The notes below the pieces were generated by a model. That model saw nothing but the letters and a program-made list of their open reading frames with translations. It searched no databases and had not been told where the DNA came from. Positions 10,724 to 18,253 of a DNA stretch of 64,000 nt are shown piece after piece. This DNA is from Candidatus Pelagibacter sp. IMCC9063 (GTDB taxonomy: Bacteria; Pseudomonadota; Alphaproteobacteria; Pelagibacterales; Pelagibacteraceae): contig NC_015380.1 of assembly GCF_000195085.1 (NCBI RefSeq), positions 1 through 64,000 of the forward strand, written 5' to 3'. A program made the position numbers and the translations under genes. Position 1 is the first letter of the stretch. Each line of letters opens with the position of its first letter.

Positions 10724-11845
10724 TCAGGGTTTCTTTAACTTCAGAACTTCAAATAAATTTTTATCGGGTACACGAGGATAATTTTGATACTTTTTTGAGC
10801 TTTGTCTCAAATATGGTGTATTATAATCCCCCAACGCCCACCATGTAAGTCCACACTCATTACAAGCATCCATATATTTTACAATAGTATTTTTGACAAA
10901 ATCTGTTCGCAAATTTAAATCCACGCCACCTGTACCTTTTAGAAATCCAGTCATTCCAAATTCTGTAACGCTTACTGGAACTTTATATCGTTCACCATAT
11001 TTAATAACGCTTTTTAATGCCTTCCATCCATTTGAATATTCACTTTTATTAATTTTTTTCACAACAATTTTTGGATTGTTTTCAGACTCTGGCCCTGCAT
11101 TATTTGTTAAATAATAATGGAAACCATAAATAATTTTATCTCTATCCACTGGTTTACCCATAACACCTCTCGCAGTCCAATCTCTGGCAATTAGTGATTT
11201 ATTTATACCTTCTAGAATAATCCAACGATTTGGAGAAATTTCTCGGATAGCATCAATAGCTTCTAGTGATAATTTACGCCATTTTTTTTTACCTTTAGAT
11301 ATCTTGTGCCATTCAGGCTCATTCATTATAGTGAAGACAACCCGATCCATATCTTTAAATTCATTGGCAACAAAACGCCACCATTTTAAATATTCTTTTT
11401 GTAACTCTGGTGAGTCTTCTATACGTTTATATAATATTGCTTGTGGTCTACCTTTTACATCCCATCCATATTTTCCAGTTCCACCAACAGGTTTATATCC
11501 TTTAAAACTTATTCCAAAAGCGATATTAGGATACTTTTTTAATAATATTTCAATTTGTGTTCTAAGGTTCTTAATTCTAATATCAAAACCTGTTTTTTTA
11601 AACTTATCATTTGGAAAATCCTTATGTCCGCAAAGGATAATGTTTATATGTCGCCAACCATCATTAATTACTTGCTCATACTCTTCAATCTTAGCTTCTG
11701 GAATTGGACCAGTTTTACAACTTGACCATTCTCTGATTGAATTAATCCCAACATCTAAAAAGGCTTTTTTAGTTGTGTCTGCTTTTAAAGTTGAGAATGA
11801 TAAAAGAATTAATAACAAACTTAACTTTATAGTTTTATATTTCAT
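10724..11845 (-). CDS. secreted glycoside hydrolase, family 5-like (cellulase fold)
   Basis: This looks like an exported beta-glycosidase. The ATG at 11845 gives a clean signal peptide (MKYKTIKLSLLLILLSFS, cut near KA-DT); an in-frame ATG at 11863 would only add six residues. The TIM-barrel family 5 landmarks are present: TIMNEPEWH carries the acid/base glutamate after the conserved Asn, FHYY follows, and SVTEFGMTG carries the nucleophile glutamate. The substrate cannot be told. It is the only gene of the first segment between ssrA and the tmRNA-end repeat at 12313, has no operon partner, and is unusual for SAR11, which carries few polysaccharide hydrolases. I infer acquisition by insertion at ssrA. 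Confidence 0.8.
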   Translation of the reverse strand: MKYKTIKLSLLLILLSFSTLKADTTKKAFLDVGINSIREWSSCKTGPIPEAKIEEYEQVINDGWRHINIILCGHKDFPNDKFKKTGFDIRIKNLRTQIEILLKKYPNIAFGISFKGYKPVGGTGKYGWDVKGRPQAILYKRIEDSPELQKEYLKWWRFVANEFKDMDRVVFTIMNEPEWHKISKGKKKWRKLSLEAIDAIREISPNRWIILEGINKSLIARDWTARGVMGKPVDRDKIIYGFHYYLTNNAGPESENNPKIVVKKINKSEYSNGWKALKSVIKYGERYKVPVSVTEFGMTGFLKGTGGVDLNLRTDFVKNTIVKYMDACNECGLTWWALGDYNTPYLRQSSKKYQNYPRVPDKNLFEVLKLKKP

Positions 11846-12117
11846 GTTCCATGATCTTAGCATAAGCTTGTTTAGAGCTGGAACGGAATTTTAATCAAAG
11901 TTTTAAATTTTTAACAATTGCAAATGGCGTATAATAAATAATTTACTTTTCATTAAATTATCTTACCTAATTTATCTCTCTTTGCACAAGTCTTGTACAA
12001 GTTCACACAAATAAATTTGCATTGATTTCTAACATTAATTGAAGGGTTAAATAAGAAAGTTAGGATTGATAATGTTTTGAGACTATCAGAGATAGTTAGT
12101 AATGTGAATCTCCCGCC

Positions 12118-12156
12118 TTTTAAGTCCTTTGTGTCTACCAATTTCACCACGAGGGC
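12118..12156 (-). pseudogene. tRNA-Leu(UAA) 5' half, broken at the anticodon loop
   Basis: From 12156 the minus strand reads GCCCTCG, TG, the leucine-type D-arm GTGAAATTGGTAGACAC, the 5' anticodon stem AAAGGA and the loop CTTAAAA (anticodon UAA). A functional tRNA would continue with a strand pairing with AAGGA and end in CGAGGGC plus CCA. Instead it continues GGCGGGAGATTC and no CGAGGGC occurs in the next 250 bases. The match is therefore lost exactly at the end of the anticodon loop. This is most likely a recombination or integration remnant, not a working tRNA. Confidence 0.75.
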
Positions 12157-12301
12157 ACTGTGTTATTTTTATTGTTATTGTTAATATATTAATACATTAG
12201 AGTTTTAAAGTTTCAAAAATAATTAATTTATCTCTCTGTCCACCAGTCGTCATTCAGTCTTCCTATATTTTATAGGACAATAAGTTAGGTTTATTTATCT
12301 T

Positions 12302-12325
12302 GGACACCTGGTAACAGAACGCCCC
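12302..12325 (+). repeat. tmRNA 3'-end repeat, copy 2 (diverged)
   Basis: ACACCTGGTAACAGAACGCCCC resembles the end of the tmRNA coding piece at about 10621-10642 over some 22 bases. The last 13 bases are exact (12313-12325) and about four mismatches lie before them. No tRNA-like or tag sequence accompanies it. I read it as an attachment-site remnant between two insertions, possibly donated by a relative with a slightly different ssrA. Confidence 0.6.
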
Positions 12326-12464
12326 GTGTTAATTAAAACTGCTAATCCAAATCAAATACAAAAAAAAGGTACTACACGAAGTCTGAAGTCAATAATTTGA
12401 ACCGTTATAGTCCTATTTGCGCGTAGAACAATTCTAACTTTATTTTTTTTTATAAATTAAAAAA

Positions 12465-13292
12465 TTACTTTTTTGAGACCATTGCTATAAATTTTCTTGT
12501 ATTTTCTATACAATTATGTGCAGCACTCAATCTTTTATATACCAATCTAAAGTTAATTAAATCCTGTTTTTTTAATTCATTTAATGTTTCGTAAGTAGCG
12601 ATTGAACTATAAATTGTGTCTGAATTGCTTTGATTTAATTTTAAATAGACATCATCACATAAAATTAAACCATTTTCTTTTAAAATATGAAGTGAGTTAA
12701 TAATATCAATACAAACCACTGGGTATCCGTGAGCACCATCAATCCAAATTAAATCATATTTTTTTTTATAATTTAATAATTTTAATGAGTTAAGAGGATA
12801 AAAATTAATATTTTTATTTTTAGATAAAATAATATTCCTGTCTTGAATAAATTTATTAATATTATCTTTCCTATTATAAGAATTTACAAAGTCATCTTCA
12901 GTTTCAGATAAGTCAATAGTATCAATATTAGAATTAGGAAACAAATTTGATAATAGTAAAGAGTTAAAACCATCAAAGGTACCTATTTCTAATATGTCGG
13001 TAAATGATTTATTTTTACTTAAAGAAAGACTTGAAAAAATAATCTCGTGTTCTGAACTCATCTCACTATCTCTTAATTTTAAATCAAGGTTTTTTTTTAC
13101 AGATGTTAATTTTTTAATTCCTTCTTGTCTATTTAAACCAAAATGTTCAAATATTTTGTTTTGCTCTTCCTCGAAAAAATTTTGATTATATTTTTTGTAA
13201 CTAAAGTAATAGTTTAACTTATTTAATATTTTTTTTGGTATTTTGTGAGGTCTTGCTAAATTATTGAGTATTTTCATAAACAAGTTATTCAT
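12465..13292 (-). CDS. class I SAM-dependent methyltransferase (Methyltransf_24-like)
   Basis: A 275-residue protein with a SAM-binding Rossmann core. EIGTFDGFNSLLL is motif I, DTIDLSE follows, YDLIWIDGAHGYPVVCIDI is in the middle, and GLILCDDVY comes later, the pattern of the Methyltransf_24 family. The substrate is unknown; relatives are common in polysaccharide and glycolipid loci. The N-terminal roughly 80 residues are basic and unlike the core. It stands alone between the second and third tmRNA-end repeats and is very AT-rich, so I take it as cargo of a second insertion. An internal Met at residue 6 is an alternative start. Confidence 0.72.
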   Translation of the reverse strand: MNNLFMKILNNLARPHKIPKKILNKLNYYFSYKKYNQNFFEEEQNKIFEHFGLNRQEGIKKLTSVKKNLDLKLRDSEMSSEHEIIFSSLSLSKNKSFTDILEIGTFDGFNSLLLSNLFPNSNIDTIDLSETEDDFVNSYNRKDNINKFIQDRNIILSKNKNINFYPLNSLKLLNYKKKYDLIWIDGAHGYPVVCIDIINSLHILKENGLILCDDVYLKLNQSNSDTIYSSIATYETLNELKKQDLINFRLVYKRLSAAHNCIENTRKFIAMVSKK

Positions 13293-13444
13293 AAATTGAA
13301 TTTAACACGTTAAGTTTAACTAAAATATTATTATAAGACCAATACACAAAGTTGAAAGTCAAAAAATCATCAAAATGAGAAATCTACTATACGAAGTTTT
13401 TGAAAAAGTGTTTAATTATGTGTATAATCAATCAAGCGACGAGA

Positions 13445-13460
13445 AACAGAACGCCCCACT
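13445..13460 (+). repeat. tmRNA 3'-end repeat, copy 3
   Basis: AACAGAACGCCCCACT is identical over 16 bases to the end of ssrA at 10630-10645 and ends 6 bases before the dmlA stop codon. It marks the far boundary of the accessory patch, consistent with a target-site duplication left by integration at ssrA. Confidence 0.65.
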
Positions 13461-13466
13461 TAAAAT

Positions 13467-14531
13467 TTATAAATTTGCTAAAACTGAGTCAGCACACTGT
13501 ACTGTATTGCTGCTTCCCTTAAGGTCTTTAGTTCGAGACTCGTTGTTAGATAAGGTTTTCTCAATTGCTTTAACAATATTATCTGCAGCTTCTTTTTCTC
13601 CCAAATAATCTAACATCATTGCACCAGACCAAATTTGTCCTATTGGGTTAGCAATTCCTTTTCCTGCAATATCAGGGGCAGAACCGTGAACTGGCTCAAA
13701 CAGAGATGGAAATTTTTTCTCTGGATTGATATTTGCAGAGGCTGCAATCCCTATAGTTCCTGTGCAAGCTGGGCCAAGATCTGAAAGAATGTCTCCAAAT
13801 AAATTTGAAGCGACTACTACATCGAACCATTCTGGAGTTAATACAAATCTAGCTGCTAAAATATCAATATGAAATTCATCTGTTTTTACGTCGGGATATT
13901 TTGTTTTCATTTCTTTAAATCTTTCATCCCAAAAGGGCATGGTGATGGAAATACCATTTGATTTAGTTGCACTTGTAAGTTTTTTTCTCTTAGTGGTTTT
14001 CGCAAGTTCAAATGCATATTTCATAACTCTATCAATGCCTTGTGCTGACATAATAGTTTCTTGAATAGCAATTTCTCTATCCGTCCCTTTGTACATTCTA
14101 CCGCCTACAGAAGAATACTCACCTTCTGTATTTTCTCTGACAATAAGCATATCAATGTCCCCTGGTTTTTTGTTTGCTAGTGGACAAGGTACTCCCGGCA
14201 TTAATTTTACAGGTCTTAAATTGATGTACTGATCAAATTCCCTTCTGAACTTAAGTAAGGATCCCCATAAAGAAATGTGGTCTGGTAACTGATCTGGCAT
14301 TCCCACGGCTCCAAAAAATATAGCATCATGTTTCCCGATCTGATCTTTCCAATTGTCTGGTAGCATTTTTCCATGTTTCTCATGATAATCACACGAAGCA
14401 AAATCAAATTCATCAAAGTGAATTTTGAACTGGTGTTGCTCAGCTACTTTTTTTAAAATTCGAATTCCTTCAGGAGTAACTTCTTTTCCTATTCCATCTC
14501 CTGCAATAGATGCTATTTTGTATTCTTTCAT
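13467..14531 (-). CDS. dmlA: D-malate/tartrate dehydrogenase (decarboxylating)
   Basis: This 354-residue protein belongs to the isocitrate/isopropylmalate dehydrogenase family. The sequence matches the DmlA/TtuC branch: AGDGIGKEV at the N-terminus, then HISLWGSLLKFRREFDQYIN and NLRPVKL, IVRENTEGEYSS, LTSATKSNGISITMPFWDER, and NLFGDILSDLGPACTGTIG. It oxidises D-malate or tartrate to the keto acid with CO2 release, using NAD and a divalent metal. Those phrases and the low similarity to LeuB argue against 3-isopropylmalate dehydrogenase. It is followed by an accessory patch and preceded (30 bases) by a MazG-like gene on the same strand. Confidence 0.9.
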   Translation of the reverse strand: MKEYKIASIAGDGIGKEVTPEGIRILKKVAEQHQFKIHFDEFDFASCDYHEKHGKMLPDNWKDQIGKHDAIFFGAVGMPDQLPDHISLWGSLLKFRREFDQYINLRPVKLMPGVPCPLANKKPGDIDMLIVRENTEGEYSSVGGRMYKGTDREIAIQETIMSAQGIDRVMKYAFELAKTTKRKKLTSATKSNGISITMPFWDERFKEMKTKYPDVKTDEFHIDILAARFVLTPEWFDVVVASNLFGDILSDLGPACTGTIGIAASANINPEKKFPSLFEPVHGSAPDIAGKGIANPIGQIWSGAMMLDYLGEKEAADNIVKAIEKTLSNNESRTKDLKGSSNTVQCADSVLANL

Positions 14532-14560
14532 AAGACTGCCTTTCTAAATGTTATAATTAT

Positions 14561-14932
14561 TTAATCAATAAACTTTTTAAGATTTGGTTTAAAATAATTA
14601 GGACCTTTCATTACTTTTCCAGCTTCATTATAAATAGGCTTGCCATTTTCTCCTAATTTACTCATATTTGATGTCTGAACCTCTTCAAAGCATTTATCCA
14701 AATTAATACCAAATGCATGGCCAGCTCCATAAGTAACATAAAGAATATCTGTTAAGGCATCTGCAACTTCTTTCAAATTTTTTTCTTCCAAGGCAACTTT
14801 TAGTTCCTCCAGCTCTTCTCTAATAAGCTCATATCTTAAATCTTGTATTTTTTGGTCTGGAAAAGAAGGTTTGGTTTCTACTTTTTGGCCAAATGTTTCC
14901 ATAAATATTTTGACTTTATTAAAATTGTTCAT
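14561..14932 (-). CDS. MazG-like nucleoside triphosphate pyrophosphohydrolase
   Basis: A 123-residue all-alpha NTP pyrophosphatase of the MazG/HisE/dUTPase superfamily, which removes pyrophosphate from (d)NTPs or similar nucleotides, often as housecleaning. The metal-binding pattern EELEELKVAL...EVADALTDILYVTYG carries the ExxE and ExxD acidic residues. The C-terminal SKLGENGKPIYNEAGKVMKGPNY is typical of stand-alone HisE-like proteins. The true substrate cannot be told. Its start lies 15 bases from that of the divergent SUMF1-like gene on the plus strand. Confidence 0.8.
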   Translation of the reverse strand: MNNFNKVKIFMETFGQKVETKPSFPDQKIQDLRYELIREELEELKVALEEKNLKEVADALTDILYVTYGAGHAFGINLDKCFEEVQTSNMSKLGENGKPIYNEAGKVMKGPNYFKPNLKKFID

Positions 14933-14947
14933 AATTATTATATATAT

Positions 14948-15637
14948 ATGAAAATTTTTTTTATTTTTTTATTTATTATATCTTTATCCACAGAGGGAAA
15001 CTCTTTTGAAAATCCAAAAATTAAAATAAAAAATTTTTTTATTAACAAGTATGAGGTTACGATTAAAGAATTCGAACAATTTGCTAAGAAAAATAATTAT
15101 ATAACATTGGCAGAAAAAAATGGTGGTGGATATGAATGGGGTGCTGGATGGGAAAAGAGAGATGGCTGGAACTACAAGAGTCCCTACGGAAGTGCGCCTA
15201 AAAGCTTATTAGAGCCAGCTGTTCACATCAATAGATTTGAAGCTGAAAAATATTGCCAGTCAATCAGTGGAAGATTGCCAACTTTTAAAGAGTGGAAGAT
15301 ATCTGCCTACAAACAAATTTTATCCTCTAAACTATTTAAAATAAACAAAATCTATAAATATCCAAGCGGTGATGAGCCCAAGAATATGAACTCTCAGGGT
15401 GTACTTGATTACAACAAGCATGTTGACGTAACTACTTTGCCAGAAGGAATTAATGGACTGGTGGCTATGGGAGGCAATGTTTGGGAATGGGTTGCTAATG
15501 CCAAAGGAGACAAATCCTTAACTGCAGGTGCATCTTGGTGGTATGAAGCAAGTATGACAAAAGTAACAGGCGCTCAATACAAGCCCTCCAAATTTTATGC
15601 AATTTATGTTGGTTTTAGATGTGCATTTGATAAATAA
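14948..15637 (+). CDS. secreted SUMF1/formylglycine-generating-enzyme-fold protein
   Basis: I start it at the ATG at 14948, which gives a signal peptide (MKIFFIFLFIISLSTEGNSF); a longer frame upstream is hydrophobically odd and overlaps the divergent gene. The body has the FGE-sulfatase fold pattern: INKYEVTIKEFEQFAKK, WNYKSPYGSAP, GRLPTFKEWKISAY, MGGNVWEWVA, ASWWYEAS and GFRCAF. The paired active-site cysteines of true FGE, usually in the final third, are not present. Only the Cys in AEKYCQS and GFRC are seen. It may therefore not make formylglycine. It is followed by glutaredoxin and CcdA genes, hinting at a periplasmic thiol or oxidation role, but that is inference. Confidence 0.78.
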   Translation: MKIFFIFLFIISLSTEGNSFENPKIKIKNFFINKYEVTIKEFEQFAKKNNYITLAEKNGGGYEWGAGWEKRDGWNYKSPYGSAPKSLLEPAVHINRFEAEKYCQSISGRLPTFKEWKISAYKQILSSKLFKINKIYKYPSGDEPKNMNSQGVLDYNKHVDVTTLPEGINGLVAMGGNVWEWVANAKGDKSLTAGASWWYEASMTKVTGAQYKPSKFYAIYVGFRCAFDK

Positions 15638-15642
15638 AGAAA

Positions 15643-15900
15643 ATGAACAAAATAACTATTTATACAAAAGACTACTGTCCATTTTGTACAAAAGCGAAAT
15701 CTTTGCTTACATTAAAAAAAATTCAGTTTGTAGAAATTAATCTTAATCAAAACCCAGATAAATTTAATGAGATGTTAGAAAAATCTGATGGGGCAAGAAC
15801 TGTTCCCCAAATATTTGCAGGTGATAATTATATTGGTGATTGTGATAAAATTTACCAATTAGATTCGGAAAATCAGTTAAATAAATTACTAGGGATTTAA
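15643..15900 (+). CDS. grxC: glutaredoxin (GrxC type)
   Basis: An 85-residue thioredoxin-fold protein that reduces disulfides with glutathione. The dithiol active site CPFC is at residues 12-15 in YTKDYCPFCTKAK. The cis-proline loop RTVPQIF and the glutathione-contacting GDNYIGDCDKI follow, all standard for class I glutaredoxin 3. It lies 5 bases after the SUMF1-like gene and 3 bases before ccdA, all on the plus strand, so the three probably form an operon. Confidence 0.93.
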   Translation: MNKITIYTKDYCPFCTKAKSLLTLKKIQFVEINLNQNPDKFNEMLEKSDGARTVPQIFAGDNYIGDCDKIYQLDSENQLNKLLGI

Positions 15901-15903
15901 GCA

Positions 15904-16617
15904 GTGTCTCTTCTGTTTTTAAGTTTTGTTGCAGGTATTGTGAGTTTTTTATCTCCCTGCGTGCTTCCATTAATACCCGGATATTTATCCTTTATTTGTG
16001 GCACTGATTTAGAAAAACTTCAAAAAAAATCAAAATATTTTATATTAGAAAAATCTTTACTTTTTGTACTTGGCTTTTCTATTGTTTTTATTCTTTTAGG
16101 TGCATCTTCTACTTTTTTTGGGTCTTTTCTTTTGGATAAATCACATATATTTTCTAATGTAATTGCAATTATCATTATTTTTTTTGGTTTGTATCTGATT
16201 GGTATTGTAAAATTTAATTTTTTAAACAATGAATTTAAATTTTATATATCGAAATATTCAAATAGCTTTTTCTTTCCTCTCATCGTGGGAATGGGATTTG
16301 CTTTTGGGTGGACCCCGTGTATTGGACCTATTCTAGGGTCTATTTTAGCTTTAGCTTCTTTAGAAAATACTTTAATTCAAGGAATATTTCTTTTAATCAC
16401 TTATTCCATTGGGCTAGGAATTCCTTTTGTTCTTGCTGGATATTATATGGGAAACTTTCTCATATTTTCCAAAAAGGCTAGAAAATTTATTTCTAACATT
16501 CAAAAGATTTCTGGGCTGATTTTAATAGTTACCGGCATTTTAATCCTGACTTCTAAACTTCAGTCTATTGGCTTTTATTTGTTAGAAGCTTTGCCATTTC
16601 TTGGAAAATTAGGCTAA
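15904..16617 (+). CDS. ccdA: CcdA-type cytochrome c biogenesis/thiol-disulfide transporter
   Basis: CcdA moves reducing equivalents from cytoplasmic thioredoxin across the membrane for cytochrome c maturation and periplasmic thiol reduction. The 237-residue protein has six predicted membrane segments. It has the conserved cysteine motif SFLSPCVLPLIPGYL near the N-terminus and GWTPCIGPILG in the fourth segment, the two redox cysteines. It starts with GTG, 3 bases after grxC. The 3' end abuts the convergent azlD gene with no gap. Confidence 0.93.
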   Translation: MSLLFLSFVAGIVSFLSPCVLPLIPGYLSFICGTDLEKLQKKSKYFILEKSLLFVLGFSIVFILLGASSTFFGSFLLDKSHIFSNVIAIIIIFFGLYLIGIVKFNFLNNEFKFYISKYSNSFFFPLIVGMGFAFGWTPCIGPILGSILALASLENTLIQGIFLLITYSIGLGIPFVLAGYYMGNFLIFSKKARKFISNIQKISGLILIVTGILILTSKLQSIGFYLLEALPFLGKLG

Positions 16618-16929
16618 TCAAAATAAATAAGTAAAAATCCAAAAGCTAAGCAAACCGGAAACTATAGTTAAAATAATATTATTAAAAAGATACCCAAATA
16701 TTACTGCAATCAAAAATCCCCAAATTTGTGGACTATTGCTATTTAGAAAATAACCTTCTTGATCTAAAAAAATTGCAGGAAAAATTATAGCTGGAAATAC
16801 AGCAGAAGGAACATACTTTAATACTTCTTTAGATGTCTTGCTTAATGTTTTTGGATTTACGAAAGTTATCATAGAGTATCTTGTTAAAAAAGTAACTACT
16901 CCAGCTAATAAAACCCAAAACCAAATCAT
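16618..16929 (-). CDS. azlD: AzlD-type branched-chain amino acid exporter subunit
   Basis: A 103-residue membrane protein with about four segments, matching AzlD by size and by the N-terminal pattern GVVTFLTRYSMITF followed by LKYVPSAVFPAIIFPAIF. AzlC and AzlD together export branched-chain amino acids or azaleucine in other bacteria. Its ATG overlaps the azlC stop by four bases, supporting a two-subunit operon. Substrate preference here is not shown by the sequence. Confidence 0.9.
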   Translation of the reverse strand: MIWFWVLLAGVVTFLTRYSMITFVNPKTLSKTSKEVLKYVPSAVFPAIIFPAIFLDQEGYFLNSNSPQIWGFLIAVIFGYLFNNIILTIVSGLLSFWIFTYLF

Positions 16930-17621
16930 ATTAAAAATTTTTTAAATTTAGTAATTAAAACATAAGAAACTCCCAAAGATAAAAAGGCAGAAACAATAAT
17001 ATAAATTTTAAAAGGAAAATCATAAAGAGCGAGAGAAGATAGGCCTGATACTGCAATGACAATTAAATGATCTTTTTTTCTTAATTCAGAAATGATTAAA
17101 GATAAAAAAGTTAAAGGTATTGCAAATGTTAAACCTAGTTGCTCAGGAACTATATTTCCTAAAATAATTCCACCCAAAGTCGATAACTGCCATAAAAACC
17201 AAAGGGTAAAGCCAGACCCAAGCATATGAAAATGAGCATTTTTTTTCTTATAATTCTTTTTAAAATACGAAAGAGAAACACTAAAAGCTTGATCTGTCAT
17301 TAGGTAGGCCAAAAGAATCTTCCAATAACAATTTAATTTATTCAAATACTGCGAAAGAACTGCCCCATAAAGAAAGTGTCTTGAATTAATAACTGCAACA
17401 GAGCTAACCATAACCAAGGGAGAAGCTCCTGCAGATAAAAGTTGAGAGAAAGCAATTTGTGAGGATCCAGCAAAGATAATAAATGACATGCAAAATGCCA
17501 CTAGGGGGCTTAAGCCAATTTCAATGGCTATCACTCCATAAATAATTCCAAAAGGTACTACTGGAATGGTAAGGGGTATTACGTCTAAAAAACCTTTTTT
17601 TAAAATCTGTAATTTTTTCAC
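16926..17621 (-). CDS. azlC: AzlC-type branched-chain amino acid exporter subunit
   Basis: A 231-residue membrane protein with around six segments. The AzlC family pattern is clear: GFLDVIPLTIPVVPFGIIYG, then MSFIIFAGSSQIAFSQLL and NSRHFLYGAVLSQYL. It is the larger partner of AzlD in amino acid efflux. azlD follows with a 4-base overlap. Both sit between convergent ccdA and msrA without any regulator gene nearby. Confidence 0.92.
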   Translation of the reverse strand: MKKLQILKKGFLDVIPLTIPVVPFGIIYGVIAIEIGLSPLVAFCMSFIIFAGSSQIAFSQLLSAGASPLVMVSSVAVINSRHFLYGAVLSQYLNKLNCYWKILLAYLMTDQAFSVSLSYFKKNYKKKNAHFHMLGSGFTLWFLWQLSTLGGIILGNIVPEQLGLTFAIPLTFLSLIISELRKKDHLIVIAVSGLSSLALYDFPFKIYIIVSAFLSLGVSYVLITKFKKFLI

Positions 17622-17677
17622 CAGATTAGATTATTCTTACCTCATACTGATGAATGGATAAAATTAAATAGTACAAA

Positions 17678-18253
17678 TTAATTATTCCATAGTTCATTTA
17701 ATCTTTCCTCTCTTTTGCACGCTTTTTTATAAGCCAAATATCGAAAGAAATTTTTCTCATAAAAATCTTGGTGATAATTTTCAGCTTTATAAAATTCATT
17801 AAATTTTTTTAAAATAATAAAAGTTTTTCTTTTAAATTTAGTTTCAATTTCTAGAATTTTTCTATCAATGATTTTTTTTTGTTTTAAATCCTGATAAAGA
17901 ATACCTGAACGATAGCTGTAACCTTTGTCACAAAACTGTCCCTCAGAATCAAAAGGGTCTATACTTTTAAAATAGGCATCTACTAATGTTATGTATGTTA
18001 TCACATTAGAATCATAAACTACCTCTACCGATTCTAGATGCCCAGTATTTTCCTGGATTACTTGTTTGTAAGTTGGGTTTTTCACATGACCTCCAGAATA
18101 TCCTGAGGTTGTTACCTGCACTCCGTTCACTTTGTCAAAAGATTCTTCCATACACCAAAAACATCCTCCCGCAAAATATGCTTTCTTCAAATTCTCAGAA
18201 AAAGAATTTGTGGAAAAGCACAAACAAATAAAAAAGATAAATAATTTTTTCAT
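17678..18253 (-). CDS. msrA: peptide methionine sulfoxide reductase A, exported
   Basis: MsrA reduces the S-epimer of methionine sulfoxide in oxidised proteins. The catalytic motif GGCFWCMEE puts the nucleophile Cys at residue 31, and SGYSGG, GHLESVEVVYD and FDSEGQFCDKGYSYRS follow as usual. Residues 1-19 form a signal peptide (MKKLFIFFICLCFSTNSFS), so the enzyme likely works in the periplasm. The 191-residue length fits. The start overlaps the stop of the broken EamA gene as TAATG, implying co-transcription. Confidence 0.93.
   Translation of the reverse strand: MKKLFIFFICLCFSTNSFSENLKKAYFAGGCFWCMEESFDKVNGVQVTTSGYSGGHVKNPTYKQVIQENTGHLESVEVVYDSNVITYITLVDAYFKSIDPFDSEGQFCDKGYSYRSGILYQDLKQKKIIDRKILEIETKFKRKTFIILKKFNEFYKAENYHQDFYEKNFFRYLAYKKACKREERLNELWNN

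Larger units (their letters stand above)
11846..12464. other. gene-poor stretch inside the ssrA-adjacent patch
   Basis: About 620 bases without a credible protein gene. It holds the tRNA-Leu fragment at 12118-12156, a perfect small hairpin ACTATC-AGA-GATAGT at 12082-12096, the palindrome CTTGTACAAG at 11992-12001, and the second tmRNA-end repeat at 12302-12325. A 65-codon reading frame on the minus strand begins inside the tRNA fragment and is rejected as a gene. Confidence 0.6.

Noticed and set aside
11953-12150. 65-codon minus-strand reading frame
   Set aside because: Its first 11 codons or so are the tRNA-Leu fragment read as protein, and the rest has no recognisable feature.
11900-12156. 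Group I intron inside tRNA-Leu(UAA)
   Set aside because: The break is close to the known intron site, but no second exon with CGAGGGC and no intron core elements could be found in the next 250 bases.
12370-13400. Short resemblance TACTACACGAAGT / TACTATACGAAGT near the second and third tmRNA-end repeats
   Set aside because: Twelve of thirteen bases in AT-rich flanks may be chance; orientation and spacing relative to the repeats differ.
13467-14531. 3-isopropylmalate dehydrogenase (leuB)
   Set aside because: Same superfamily, but the phrases HISLWGSLLKFRREFDQY and ATKSNGISITMPFWDER belong to the D-malate/tartrate dehydrogenase branch.
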